Assembly (NCBI GenBank): GCA_903839675.1
Contig: CAIMDB010000012.1
Coordinates: 62,001-126,000, forward strand
Length of the DNA stretch: 64,000 nucleotides
Reading direction: 5' to 3'
Source of the DNA: an uncultured Sphingomonadales bacterium
Lineage (GTDB): Bacteria > Pseudomonadota > Alphaproteobacteria > Sphingomonadales > Sphingomonadaceae
Shown here: positions 9,396 to 18,792 of the stretch, piece by piece
How the letters are laid out: each line of letters starts with the position of its first letter
How positions within the stretch are numbered: the stretch's first letter is position 1
Made by a program: the position numbers and the translations under genes
Notes under the pieces: model-generated
The model's database searches: none
Told to the model about the DNA's origin: nothing
The model's input: the letters and a program-made list of their open reading frames with translations, nothing else

Positions 9396-11124
9396 GTCGC
9401 TTCTGATTGAAGCTGTCGTCCTGCTCGGTGCGGGGCTTGTCATGGTTATGCTGTTTCGCCGGTTCGGCCTAGGCGCGGTTCTTGGTTATCTTGTTGCAGG
9501 TGCGATTATTGGGCCGCATGGCCTCGGCCTTGCAGGCGGCGGAGAATCCAAACTCGCCATCGCGGAAATTGGGATTGCTCTGCTGCTCTTTTTGGTTGGG
9601 CTGGAACTTAATCCAGCGCGGCTCTGGCACCTCAAGCGCGACATATTCGGCCTCGGTCTAATTCAGGTGCTGATTTGTGGTCTGGCTTTATCCGCAGCCG
9701 TCGCCCTGTTCGCCGGATTTACGTGGGGGGCCGCCTTCGCACTGGGCCTGCCGTTGGCGCTGTCCTCGACCGCGCAGGTGCTTCCGAGCCTTAAGTCGTC
9801 GGGACGTATCAACACGCCCTTTGGGGAACGTGCCTTTTCGATCCTGTTGTTTCAGGATCTGGCCATCGTTCCAATGATTACCATCATCGCTGCTCTGTCT
9901 CGGGCGCCTGCTGATCCTGCAACGCCGCCAGGCTATATGCTCGCGCTTTATACGATATTGGCGGTTGGCGGACTGGTGGCTGCCGGTCGGTTCGTGATTG
10001 CCCCTATCCTGCGCGTCGCCGGGCGGATGGGCGAACGCGAACTCTTTGTTGTCGTTGGTCTGTTCACTGTCCTTGGTGCGGCCGCTCTCATGGAGGCGCT
10101 GCATCTGTCGACGGCTTTGGGGGCTTTTGTGGCTGGCGTGATGCTCGCCGACTCTCCCTATCGGCATGAGATTGAAAGCGATGTGGAACCGTTTCGTTCG
10201 ATCCTGCTCGGATTGTTCTTCCTTGCGGTTGGGATGGTGCTCGATATTCCCGCTATCCTCCAAAATCCCGGCTTTGTCTTCGGCATGGCGGCGCTGCTGA
10301 TTGGTATCAAGACGGGCATCATCTGGGGCATTGCCCGCGCCTTCGGGGTCGGCGGTCGACAGGCCTTGGGGCTTGGCCTGTTGCTGAGTCAGGGCGGAGA
10401 ATTCGGCTTTGTGCTCTTTGCACAGGCACAAGGCGCGATGTTGATAGAGCCGGAAGCGGCCAGCTTGTTCAGCGCGATTGTGACGCTGTCGATGGCAACG
10501 ACACCCTTTCTGCTGATGATCGCCCGTCGATTTGAATTCTCGCAGGATGTACCCGGTGATTTGCATGAGGGGCCGGAACACGCATCCCAGGCCAAGGCGA
10601 TCATCGTTGGTTTTGGCCGGTTTGGGCAAACTGTAGCGCAGATCCTCATGGGCCGTGGCCTGTCCGTCACGCTGATTGATGTGAAGCCAGCGCAGATTGA
10701 ACGGAGCGGCACCTACGGCTCCAAGGTGTATTATGGCGATGGACGGCGCATCGACATTTTGCGCAAGGCCGGTGCAGAGGACGCCAAGCTGATCCTGTTC
10801 TGCACGGATGACGCCGAAATTGGTCCGGCACAGATCGGGCCTGTGCTGGAGGCCTTCCCGCAAGCTGCCGTCATGGTGCGGGCGTATGATCGCCGTCAGG
10901 TCATATCGTTGAGCGAATTTGATCTGGCAGGCGTCGTCCGCGAAGTTCAGGAGTCCGCCATCCGCATGGGCGGGGAGGCGCTCTCCCACATAGGTTTCAG
11001 CGATGATGAGGTCATTGAGGCGGAGAAGGACTATCGAGGGCGTGACCGCGCGCGTCTTGAGGCCCAGATTGCGTCGGGTGACCTGCACGCCCTCAAAGAA
11101 ATCTATTTTCGGAGTAAAGGTTGA
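9388..11124 (+). CDS. Monovalent cation:proton antiporter-2 (CPA2), KefB/KefC type
   Basis: 578 residues from the ATG at 9388 (an upstream in-frame ATG at 9349 lies well inside the previous gene). About twelve hydrophobic segments fill residues 1-380, with SSTAQVLPSL and LLFQDLAIVP typical of CPA2 antiporters. A cytoplasmic RCK/TrkA-N Rossmann domain follows (VGFGRFGQTVAQ, about 397-408). It likely exchanges potassium for protons across the inner membrane. A glutathione-gating partner (KefF or KefG) is not in the window. Confidence 0.92.
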   Translation: MHESLLIEAVVLLGAGLVMVMLFRRFGLGAVLGYLVAGAIIGPHGLGLAGGGESKLAIAEIGIALLLFLVGLELNPARLWHLKRDIFGLGLIQVLICGLALSAAVALFAGFTWGAAFALGLPLALSSTAQVLPSLKSSGRINTPFGERAFSILLFQDLAIVPMITIIAALSRAPADPATPPGYMLALYTILAVGGLVAAGRFVIAPILRVAGRMGERELFVVVGLFTVLGAAALMEALHLSTALGAFVAGVMLADSPYRHEIESDVEPFRSILLGLFFLAVGMVLDIPAILQNPGFVFGMAALLIGIKTGIIWGIARAFGVGGRQALGLGLLLSQGGEFGFVLFAQAQGAMLIEPEAASLFSAIVTLSMATTPFLLMIARRFEFSQDVPGDLHEGPEHASQAKAIIVGFGRFGQTVAQILMGRGLSVTLIDVKPAQIERSGTYGSKVYYGDGRRIDILRKAGAEDAKLILFCTDDAEIGPAQIGPVLEAFPQAAVMVRAYDRRQVISLSEFDLAGVVREVQESAIRMGGEALSHIGFSDDEVIEAEKDYRGRDRARLEAQIASGDLHALKEIYFRSKG

Positions 11125-11447
11125 TGCTTGAAATTATTGGCGCTGTGTCAGCTGCCATTGCGATTGGGGCAGGAGCCTTTGGGGCCCATGGGGCATCAGG
11201 TCAGGCCGCAGATTGGCTGAGGACCGGGGGCTTCTATCAGCTCATCCATGCCGTGGCAGTTGTTCTGCTTGCCAAGCAGGCGTCCGGTCCGTCTGCCATG
11301 CTGCTGGCTGGCTCAGCCTTGTTTGCAGCGACGCTGTATCTGATGGCGATAGGCGCCCCGCGCTGGCTGGGCGCGATCACACCGATTGGCGGTTTGCTGA
11401 TGATTGCAGGCTGGCTTTGGCTCGCCTGGCAGCTTGCGCAACGCTAG
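11124..11447 (+). CDS. DUF423 family membrane protein
   Basis: 107 residues starting at an ATG that shares bases with the antiporter stop (TGATG). It has four predicted transmembrane helices and the family signatures AGAFGAHG near the N-terminus and GGLLMIAGW near the end. Its function is unknown. It ends by overlapping the aroB stop on the other strand (11444-11447). Confidence 0.88.
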   Translation: MLEIIGAVSAAIAIGAGAFGAHGASGQAADWLRTGGFYQLIHAVAVVLLAKQASGPSAMLLAGSALFAATLYLMAIGAPRWLGAITPIGGLLMIAGWLWLAWQLAQR

Positions 11448-12541
11448 CGCGCGACCCCATCCAGAAACGCCGCCACATCGTCGATCTGTACGTTGTGGTC
11501 GACATAGGCGCTGCCGATGCCTTTGCTGAGAATATAGGGCAGCTTTCCACCGGACATCTTCTTGTCATGCAGCATATGTTCGACAAGTCGTTGTCCGCTG
11601 GCCTGCACATGGGCATCTCGTGCTGACACAGGCAGGCCAACGCTGGCAAGATGATCGGTGACGCGACGGGCATCTTCTGCCGCCAGATGGCCGATACGGG
11701 CGGAATAGGCATGGGCGAGGGCCATACCTGCCGCCACACCTTCGCCGTGCAGCAGAACATCGGAAAATCCGGTCTCCGCTTCAAGTGCGTGGCCGAATGT
11801 ATGGCCAAGGTTGAGCAGGGCGCGGTGATCTTCCGTTTCGCGCTCATCTGCAGCGACGATCTTGGCCTTAGCGCGCACGGAATGTTCAATGGCCTTCACA
11901 AGTGCGTGCGGTTCCCGTGCTAGAATCTTGGCCGCGTGCGTTTCACACCAGGCGAAGAAATCCGCGTCGTTGATCAAGCCATATTTCACAACCTCGGCAT
12001 ACCCTGCGCGCATCTGTCGGTCGGGCAGGGTCTCAAGGACGGTTGGGTCGATGACGACCAAAGCCGGTTGGTGGAAGCTGCCAACCAAGTTTTTGCCTGC
12101 GCGCACATTGATGGCCGTTTTGCCGCCCACCGATGAATCGACTTGCGCCAGCAGGGTGGTCGGGACCTGAACAAAGCCGCAGCCGCGCTTCAGGATGGAG
12201 GCCGCAAAGCCGACAAGGTCGCCAATCACGCCGCCGCCCAATGCAATGATCTTATCTTTGCGCTCGACACCAAGGTCCAGCAAGGCATCGATCAGTCGTT
12301 CTAACTGCAGCCAGCTTTTCGTGCCTTCCCCGGCGGGGAGAATGATCGTCCTTGCCCCGTTGCCAAACGCCTTTTGGAGACGCGGAAGCTGGCTTTTTGC
12401 AACCGTCTCGTCGGTGATTATGATCGGCGGACGTCCTGCCAAAACCGGCGCGATGCAATGATCCGCTCGGTCGAGAAGGCCATTGCCGATGAGGATGTCA
12501 TAGCTACGGACACCAAGCCCGACGTTGACTGTGGCTTTCAT
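11444..12541 (-). CDS. aroB: 3-dehydroquinate synthase
   Basis: 365 residues. AroB cyclises DAHP to 3-dehydroquinate in the shikimate pathway, using NAD and a divalent metal. GGGVIGDLVGFAA and TTLLAQVDSSVGGK are the family signatures, and LGHTFGHALE carries metal-binding histidines. The start overlaps the aroK stop by four bases, so aroK-aroB form one transcript feeding aromatic amino acid synthesis, including the trp genes at the start of the window. Confidence 0.97.
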   Translation of the reverse strand: MKATVNVGLGVRSYDILIGNGLLDRADHCIAPVLAGRPPIIITDETVAKSQLPRLQKAFGNGARTIILPAGEGTKSWLQLERLIDALLDLGVERKDKIIALGGGVIGDLVGFAASILKRGCGFVQVPTTLLAQVDSSVGGKTAINVRAGKNLVGSFHQPALVVIDPTVLETLPDRQMRAGYAEVVKYGLINDADFFAWCETHAAKILAREPHALVKAIEHSVRAKAKIVAADERETEDHRALLNLGHTFGHALEAETGFSDVLLHGEGVAAGMALAHAYSARIGHLAAEDARRVTDHLASVGLPVSARDAHVQASGQRLVEHMLHDKKMSGGKLPYILSKGIGSAYVDHNVQIDDVAAFLDGVAR

Positions 12542-13074
12542 GATAGCGCCTTCAATATTGCGTCCAAAGTTGCCTCATGAGGCGTGGTTTGGCTTTTCAC
12601 ATGGATGTGCGCCTGAGCGTAGAGCGGGTTCCGCTCCTGCGCGAGTTTGGTAAGTATCTCGCGGGCGTCGCCATTTGCGAGCAACGGACGGTCGCCCTTA
12701 CGTGCGGTGCGTTCCACCAACGTGTCTATATCGGCGTCCAGCCAGATCACAGTTGCGCGCTCCAGCATGAGTTGGCGTGTTTCTTCATTGACGAACGCGC
12801 CGCCGCCTGTCGCAATAATCTTCCGCTTTCCATCGAAGAGCCTTGCGATGACACGCCGTTCTCCATCCCTGAAATGTTCTTCTCCGAACTTTTCGAAGAT
12901 CTCGGGGATAGATAAACCAGCCGCGTCAACGATTTCCTGATCTGCATCAACGAACGGAATTTGCAGCCTTTGAGCCAGCCTACGGCCAATACTTGTCTTT
13001 CCAACACCCATCATCCCGACAAGGGCGATCGGCTTTGACTTTTGGTCTGGCGAGGATGCGGTGACGGGATTCAT
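12538..13074 (-). CDS. aroK: Shikimate kinase
   Basis: 178 residues. It phosphorylates shikimate at the 3-hydroxyl with ATP. Walker A is GMMGVGKTS (20-28), followed by the substrate-binding DADQEIV and RDGERRV segments and the GGGAFV loop. It overlaps aroB by four bases. The promoter should lie in 13075-13263, shared with the divergent secreted protein; a short inverted repeat (ACAGGC/GCCTGT, 13089-13103) is found there. Confidence 0.96.
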   Translation of the reverse strand: MNPVTASSPDQKSKPIALVGMMGVGKTSIGRRLAQRLQIPFVDADQEIVDAAGLSIPEIFEKFGEEHFRDGERRVIARLFDGKRKIIATGGGAFVNEETRQLMLERATVIWLDADIDTLVERTARKGDRPLLANGDAREILTKLAQERNPLYAQAHIHVKSQTTPHEATLDAILKALS

Positions 13075-13226
13075 CGGCGGGGTCTATACACAGGCAAGGC
13101 CTGTCGGGCAAAATGGCGAAGAAACCTTCTTGAAGAGAGCGTTTGGACGTTTATGGGCAGAACGGTGAAGTTCGATGTGTCGCTCCCGGCTCTCATCGGA
13201 TATCTGGTGTTTTTTCGAGCCTAGTT

Positions 13227-13243
13227 TTGGCGACGTCCGCCAA
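13227..13243. promoter_or_regulatory. Inverted repeat TTGGCG-N5-CGCCAA before the secreted protein gene
   Basis: Six-base perfect arms separated by five bases, ending about 20 bases before the ATG at 13264. It could be an operator or a leader hairpin. No terminator-like T run follows. Confidence 0.25.
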
Positions 13244-13263
13244 GGATATGGAAATGCGGGTGA

Positions 13264-15117
13264 ATGTTCATGCGTCCTGACACACGTGTCTCTCGACTGG
13301 CTTTGATTGCCGCAGCCGGCGTCGTGCTCGCTGCTATCCCGGCGTTGAGCCAGGACCGACCTGAATCGATTCTTCCTCCCGGATTTGGGGACGCACCCGA
13401 GGCGCCGGCTCCCCGCAGGCAGGAACAAGATTCGACGCGCCCGCGCGCGGATACAGAGGCACGTCCTGTCACCGCAGCTCCCTCGGCGACGGCACCGTCA
13501 TCAGCAACAACAGGAAGCCCAGCCTCAGCGACCGCGTCAGCCTTGCCGGATGAAAGTAAAGACGAGGAAGCGACCGATACCCCCGCCTTGCTTGTCGATA
13601 TTCCGGCACAAGTCCGTCGGTCCACAGACGTTGTCGGGCTTTTGGGGTCCACCGATGGGGATATGGGCGTTGCTGCCTTTGCAGGAATAAATGGGCGCTA
13701 CCTCCAGTCCGTCCTCCACAAAATTGAGGCGCCCATAGCATCGCGCTGGGCCTCGATTGTTCTTAGGCGCGCATTGCTAAGCAAGGCCCAGACGCCCTCT
13801 GGCGTGAATGGTGCAGATTGGACTGCAGCGCGCGCCGGATTGTTGGTACGCATGGGGGAAGCAAACAGCGCCCGTGCCCTGGTTCAGTCGGTGGATGTCG
13901 ACCAATATACGCCGGCTTTGTTCGCTTCGGGGATGCAGGCCGCGCTCGCCTCTGCTGATCCAGCAGCTCTGTGCCCGATGACAGAGGGCGTGGACATTTC
14001 GAACAAGGATACCAGCTGGACATTGGCGCGAGCCATCTGCTCCGCATTTTCAGGGGAATCGCCCGTTTCTTCTGCCCAGCTTGATCGGGCGCGGAGCCGC
14101 AAAGGGGACAACAATCCCGATGTCATCTTTGCCGAGAAAGTTGTCGGCGCAGCCTCAAATACGCGGCGCGCTGTCACTGTGAATTGGGATGAAATCGAAT
14201 CTATTGACCCTTGGCGTTTCGGGATGGCGACAGCCACCGGCCTCGATATCCCTGAAAGATTGATGCAGAGCCAAAATCCAAGGACGCGCCTCTGGCGTGC
14301 GCAGGCGCCTTTGTTGAGCTTCACCACGCGTTTGAATGATGCAGAGCGTGCAGGGGCTGCTGGTATTCTTTCCAGCCGCGCGTTGGTTGATTTTTTCGGC
14401 GCGGCCTTTGACGAGACGGACCAGGCTGAACGGACCGGGAAGCCCTTTGATATCCTGCGGCAGGCGTTCATCGCTGAAAGCGAAGCGGACCGTGTCCAGA
14501 TGATGGCCCAATATTGGTCAATGGAGACGTTGGGAGAATGGCAGGACTATGCGCGTCTTCTCACCACTGCTCGGCTCGCGTCACAGATACGGCCAACCGA
14601 TTCCTTTGCCGATGAAGCACCGCTGCTGATTTCGTCCATGTTTTCAGCGGGCCTCGATAAACAGGCGGCAGCCTGGATACCGGTGGTTCAGACAAGCGAC
14701 ATTCCGTTGGCTTGGGGCTATCTCGCGGTGGGCGCCCCCCGAAGCGTCGGAAATCTGTCCGAGAGCGATATTGAGAATTTCGGGAGCGCGGGCGAAGAAA
14801 ATGGCCCTTTGCGGTCTCGGTTCCTCTTCGCAGGATTGGCGGGACTTGGTCGTGTCCCCGGATCGTCGATGACGTCGATGGCCGAGCAATTTGAGGTTCC
14901 GATTGGACGCCGCTCGGCATGGTCTGACGCGCTCGAACAGGCCGTTCAACGCAAGTCAGCTGGGGCTGTCGCCATTCTATGTGCGGTCGGCCTGCAATCC
15001 AGCAACTGGAAGGACATTCCTCCGGCTCATCTTTATCACGTTGTCTCTGCCTTGCGCCGGGTAGGTCTCGACGCGGAAGCGCGCATGATTGCGGTTGAGG
15101 CCGTCTCTCGCGTCTGA
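13264..15117 (+). CDS. Secreted protein of unknown function
   Basis: 617 residues. The first 30 form a signal peptide (RLALIAAAGVVLAA, likely cleaved after ALSQ). Residues 31-110 are a low-complexity Pro/Ala/Ser/Thr linker, then a long alanine- and leucine-rich region that looks alpha-helical, as in repeat scaffolds. I recognise no catalytic motif. It ends two bases before xerD, with accA next, so it is probably co-transcribed with them. A periplasmic location is inferred from the signal peptide. Confidence 0.75.
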   Translation: MFMRPDTRVSRLALIAAAGVVLAAIPALSQDRPESILPPGFGDAPEAPAPRRQEQDSTRPRADTEARPVTAAPSATAPSSATTGSPASATASALPDESKDEEATDTPALLVDIPAQVRRSTDVVGLLGSTDGDMGVAAFAGINGRYLQSVLHKIEAPIASRWASIVLRRALLSKAQTPSGVNGADWTAARAGLLVRMGEANSARALVQSVDVDQYTPALFASGMQAALASADPAALCPMTEGVDISNKDTSWTLARAICSAFSGESPVSSAQLDRARSRKGDNNPDVIFAEKVVGAASNTRRAVTVNWDEIESIDPWRFGMATATGLDIPERLMQSQNPRTRLWRAQAPLLSFTTRLNDAERAGAAGILSSRALVDFFGAAFDETDQAERTGKPFDILRQAFIAESEADRVQMMAQYWSMETLGEWQDYARLLTTARLASQIRPTDSFADEAPLLISSMFSAGLDKQAAAWIPVVQTSDIPLAWGYLAVGAPRSVGNLSESDIENFGSAGEENGPLRSRFLFAGLAGLGRVPGSSMTSMAEQFEVPIGRRSAWSDALEQAVQRKSAGAVAILCAVGLQSSNWKDIPPAHLYHVVSALRRVGLDAEARMIAVEAVSRV

Positions 15118-15119
15118 CA

Positions 15120-16025
15120 ATGTCCATGTCGTCGGACCATGGACTGATTGCACGCTTCCTGGAGATGATGTCTGCCGAGGCGGGCGCCGCGCGAAACAGC
15201 CTGATGGCATATGAATCCGATCTGCGGGCCGCCTCAACGCAACTCAGCGGCGGCCTTTCGACGGCGGATGACGCCGCAATCAATATGCTGGCCGATCATT
15301 GGTCTGATCTGGCGGCATCGTCAGTCGCCCGTAAGTCATCAGCATTGCGCCGGTTCTTTGGCTTTCTGGTGGATGAAGGGCATCGCGAGGATGATCCGTC
15401 TCACGCCCTGCCAAAGCCAAGTCGGGGAAGACATCTGCCCATGACGCTGAGCCACGCTGACATTCAGGCGCTGTTCGTCGAGGTTGAACGTCGCAAATCC
15501 ATTGAGCACCCAAAGGCGGCCGACATTCGCCTCCATGCGCTTCTCGAGATTTTATATGGTTCAGGATTGCGGGCAACTGAGGCGGTTTCGCTTAATATGC
15601 GGGCTATCGTTCCGGATAGGCCTTTTGCGATCCTGAAGGGGAAGGGTGAAAAGGAGCGGCTGGTCCCAGTGTCAGACCGCGCAAGGCAGGCGGTGGCGGA
15701 TTGGCTCGTCGTTCGCCCGCCCGGTTCTCAATGGTTGTTCCCATCGGGCAAATCGCATTTGAGCCGTGTTCGCCTGTTCCAGTTGATAAAGGAACTCGCG
15801 GCACAAGCCGGACTTTCTCCGGATAGGATCAGCCCGCACGTCTTGCGTCACGCCTTTGCGACGCATTTGTTGGAGGGCGGGGCAGACCTCCGCGCGCTGC
15901 AAATGCTGCTCGGGCATGCCGACATCTCGACGACCGAAATCTACACCCATGTTGACAGCAAGCGTCTTGTTGAACTGGTCAATGCGCGCCATCCTCTCGT
16001 TGACGTCCGGCGTCGTGGCTCGTAA
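15120..16025 (+). CDS. xerD: Tyrosine recombinase XerD
   Basis: 301 residues. It has an N-terminal SAM-like DNA-binding domain (about 8-95) and a catalytic domain with the full set R151, K175, H240, R243, H266 and nucleophile Y275 ([15 protein letters not shown]). Length and setting (between two chromosomal genes, no att sites) point to the housekeeping recombinase that resolves chromosome dimers at dif, not a phage integrase. XerC is not in the window. Confidence 0.93.
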   Translation: MSMSSDHGLIARFLEMMSAEAGAARNSLMAYESDLRAASTQLSGGLSTADDAAINMLADHWSDLAASSVARKSSALRRFFGFLVDEGHREDDPSHALPKPSRGRHLPMTLSHADIQALFVEVERRKSIEHPKAADIRLHALLEILYGSGLRATEAVSLNMRAIVPDRPFAILKGKGEKERLVPVSDRARQAVADWLVVRPPGSQWLFPSGKSHLSRVRLFQLIKELAAQAGLSPDRISPHVLRHAFATHLLEGGADLRALQMLLGHADISTTEIYTHVDSKRLVELVNARHPLVDVRRRGS

Positions 16026-16036
16026 CCGCTGCACTC

Positions 16037-16978
16037 ATGGTAGCCTTGTTAGAATTTGAAAAGCCGGTCGCTGAACTTCTCGCGCGCATCGCCGAATTGC
16101 GGGAAAGCTCTGACGCCACGGACATTGAAGCTGAAATCGCGAAACTAGAGGCGAAGGCGGACCGCCTTTTACTTGACACCTATGCGAAGCTTTCGCCGTG
16201 GCAGAAGACGCAGGTGGCCCGGCATCCCGACCGGCCCCATTTCAAAAACTATGTCGCCCAGTTGATTGACGATTATATGCCGCTGGCAGGCGATCGCGCG
16301 TTTGGAGATGACCAGGCGATACTTGGCGGTCTTGGTCGTCTCGGAGGTCGCCGTGTCATGGTGATTGGCCATGAAAAGGGTGACGATACCGCAACACGCA
16401 TCCGTCACAATTTTGGAATGGGCAAGCCTGAGGGCTATCGCAAAGCCATTCGACTGATGGAACTGGCAGATCGCTTCAACGTCCCGGTCGTTACGCTCGT
16501 CGACACATCCGGCGCTTTCCCCGGGGTTCAGGCGGAGGAACGCGGACAGGCAGAGGCGATCGCCCGTTCGACCGAAAAATGTCTGGAATTGGGCGTTCCC
16601 AATATTGCTGCCGTGGTTGGAGAAGGTGGCTCCGGTGGCGCAGTTGCCTTGGCCGCGGCCAACCGCGTTTTGATGTTTGAACATGCCGTCTATTCCGTCA
16701 TCTCGCCCGAAGGTTGCGCCTCCATCCTATGGCGGACAGCCGAGAAGGCAGCGGACGCGGCGGAAGCGATGCGAATCACAGCGCAAGATCTGAAACGTCT
16801 TGGCGTCATCGATGAAATTGTCGCTGAACCTGTGGGGGGAGCGCACCGTTCACCATCAACGGCCATTGATGCTTTGGGCGCGGCAATTGGCAAGTCATTG
16901 GATTCATTGTCTCAGTTGAGCCGCGATCAGGTAAAGCAAGAACGTCGGCAGAAATTTCTTGCGATGGGCGCCCTGTAA
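16037..16978 (+). CDS. accA: Acetyl-CoA carboxylase carboxyltransferase subunit alpha
   Basis: 313 residues, normal. AccA pairs with AccD to move the carboxyl group from biotin onto acetyl-CoA. The family signatures [21 protein letters not shown] and [12 protein letters not shown] (oxyanion region) are present. It follows xerD by 11 bases. The partner accD lies in the trp operon at the opposite end of this stretch, so the two subunits are made from separate transcripts. Confidence 0.97.
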   Translation: MVALLEFEKPVAELLARIAELRESSDATDIEAEIAKLEAKADRLLLDTYAKLSPWQKTQVARHPDRPHFKNYVAQLIDDYMPLAGDRAFGDDQAILGGLGRLGGRRVMVIGHEKGDDTATRIRHNFGMGKPEGYRKAIRLMELADRFNVPVVTLVDTSGAFPGVQAEERGQAEAIARSTEKCLELGVPNIAAVVGEGGSGGAVALAAANRVLMFEHAVYSVISPEGCASILWRTAEKAADAAEAMRITAQDLKRLGVIDEIVAEPVGGAHRSPSTAIDALGAAIGKSLDSLSQLSRDQVKQERRQKFLAMGAL

Positions 16979-17024
16979 TCCCACGTTCGTCGTCATCCTG
17001 TTGCGGGATGATAGGAGTGCGTAA

Positions 17025-18503
17025 ATGAAGAAGTGGGTGTTGGCTGGATCTGCCATTGCTGTTCTGATGGCGCAGGGGCTGTCGGCGCAAAGCGTCGCGA
17101 AGCCTGCCGCTGTTACCGTTCCTCAGTCCATGTCAGCTAAAGACAAGGCGACCGGCGCCAAGGCACACCCTGAATTGCTTGCGGAATTTGGTGGGCTCTA
17201 TGAGGGGCCCCAGGCTGCCTATGTCACCACGGTTGGGCGTAAAGTTGCGGCTCAATCGGGATTGGCAAACCAGCCGACCGAATTCACGATCAGCTTACTC
17301 AACTCACCCGTCAACAACGCGTTCGCGATCCCTGGGGGGTATGTCTACGTCACGCGCCAGTTGATGGCGTTGATGAACAACGAGGCCGAACTTGCCTCTG
17401 TTCTGGGTCATGAAGTCGGCCATGTGGCCGCCCGCCATTCCCAAAAACGCAGCAATCGGGCCACGCGCGCGGGCCTTGGGGCGGCGCTGGCGACCGTCTT
17501 GGGCGGGGTCCTTCTGGGCGGTGACGGCGCGAAGCTTGGTCAGCAGCTTGGAGGCGCCATCGCGCAACGATATGTGCTCAGCTACTCCCGCGCGCAGGAA
17601 TATGAGGCGGACGACCTGGGTGTGACCTATCTTGCAAAGAGCGGTTATGATCCTGTGGCATCCTCCACGATGCTTGCATCTTTGGCCGCACAAACGTCGC
17701 TGGATTCCCGCCGCGCTGGGAAATCTGACAACGCATTGCCGGAATGGGCCAGTACCCATCCGGATCCCGCCAGCCGCGTCACGCGCGCGCGTCAAAAAGC
17801 TTTGGCAATTCCGACGACAGGCAAGGCGAACAACCGCGACAGCTTTCTTCATATGCTAGACGGCATGATATATGATGACGATCCCAAACAAGGCGTGATC
17901 GAAGGAAGCAGTTTCCGTCATCCTGACCTGAAGCTGGGCTTTAATGCCCCTTCGGGCTTTGTGATGGTCAATGGGACACAGGCCGTTTCAATCACAGGAA
18001 CTGGGGGTAAGGCACAGTTTTCCGGCGGGCCTTTTGATGGCAACCTCAGCACCTATATTGCGAATGTCTTCAAGGCTGTGGGTGGCAGTCAGGCGCAGAT
18101 TGACTATGGTTCTGTCAACCGGACGACGATCAATGGCCTCGATGTGGCGTATGCCACTGGTCGGGCCAACACCCAGTCAGGTCAGGTCGACGTGACTGTT
18201 TATGCTTATGTCTTCGGACCGACGACGGCGTTTCATATCGTTGCCATCAATCCGGTTGGCGCGACGCCGTTCAGTACACTCTTTCAAAGCGTAAGGCGGC
18301 TTTCCCCCTCGGATGTAGCCGCTATCAAGCCCCGGCGGATCGATGTTGTGACGGTAAAGTCATCTGATACTGTCCGCACCGTTGCGGAACGGATGGCCTA
18401 TCCGGATTATAAGCTGGAACGCTTCCGCGTTCTGAACGGGCTTGGCGCCGATGAAGCGCTGAAGCCCGGACAGAAGGTCAAGATTGTGGTGCAAGGCTCC
18501 TAG
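17025..18503 (+). CDS. M48 family zinc metalloprotease with C-terminal LysM-like domain
   Basis: 492 residues. A signal peptide (cleavage after LSAQ, about residue 22) sends it to the periplasm. The zinc site is H129-E-V-G-H133, with EYEAD (192-196) supplying the third ligand. The last 60 residues (SSDTVRTVAERM to KPGQKVKIV) look like a LysM or related wall-binding fold. This resembles BepA/LoiP-type quality-control proteases of the outer membrane, but without TPR repeats. A small hairpin (16993-17011) sits just before the SD AGGAG. Confidence 0.88.
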   Translation: MKKWVLAGSAIAVLMAQGLSAQSVAKPAAVTVPQSMSAKDKATGAKAHPELLAEFGGLYEGPQAAYVTTVGRKVAAQSGLANQPTEFTISLLNSPVNNAFAIPGGYVYVTRQLMALMNNEAELASVLGHEVGHVAARHSQKRSNRATRAGLGAALATVLGGVLLGGDGAKLGQQLGGAIAQRYVLSYSRAQEYEADDLGVTYLAKSGYDPVASSTMLASLAAQTSLDSRRAGKSDNALPEWASTHPDPASRVTRARQKALAIPTTGKANNRDSFLHMLDGMIYDDDPKQGVIEGSSFRHPDLKLGFNAPSGFVMVNGTQAVSITGTGGKAQFSGGPFDGNLSTYIANVFKAVGGSQAQIDYGSVNRTTINGLDVAYATGRANTQSGQVDVTVYAYVFGPTTAFHIVAINPVGATPFSTLFQSVRRLSPSDVAAIKPRRIDVVTVKSSDTVRTVAERMAYPDYKLERFRVLNGLGADEALKPGQKVKIVVQGS

Positions 18504-18549
18504 ACCATCTGGCTCTGTTCGAGGGCCCGACAGGAAAAGGCGTGCCTGT

Positions 18550-18726
18550 TTAGGCGACGGACATGTAGTCGTCAGCCACAGTATTCCACATTTCGCCAAC
18601 GGTTTCGCCGACCGATCCCAGCGTGGTCACCATCGCAATGACGATGAGCGCTGCAATCAGGCCATATTCGATTGCTGTCGCTCCCCGCTCACTCCGCCAC
18701 AACCGGCGTGCAAATTTGCTCCACAT
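18550..18726 (-). CDS. Flp-type (type IVb) pilin subunit
   Basis: 58 residues, below common ORF cut-offs. A basic N-terminus (MWSKFARRLWRSER) is followed by the prepilin peptidase site G-ATAIEYG, with the key glutamate at position +5 and tyrosine at +6, and then a hydrophobic helix LIAALIVIAMVTTLG. This is the signature of Tad-system pilins processed by TadV/CpaA. No other tad/cpa gene is in the window, so it is an orphan here. Its upstream region (18727-18792) is shared with the divergent mutT. Confidence 0.88.
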   Translation of the reverse strand: MWSKFARRLWRSERGATAIEYGLIAALIVIAMVTTLGSVGETVGEMWNTVADDYMSVA

Positions 18727-18792
18727 GTTTGTGTTCCAGTCTCAAATGTTCCCCATCGCCGGATTAGCCGATTTGGGGTTAAAGAAACGTCT

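Noticed and set aside
9688-11088. 466-codon minus-strand open frame opposite the KefB-type antiporter
   Set aside because: No family pattern, no start signal, and the opposite strand codes for a well-conserved transporter with correct codon phase.
15120-16025. Phage or island integrase
   Set aside because: The protein has XerD length and residues, sits between ordinary genes, and no att-like repeats or foreign genes are near.
18484-18792. N-terminal extension of MutT
   Set aside because: The open frame reaches back to 18484, but this part has no Nudix similarity and lies opposite the Flp pilin gene.
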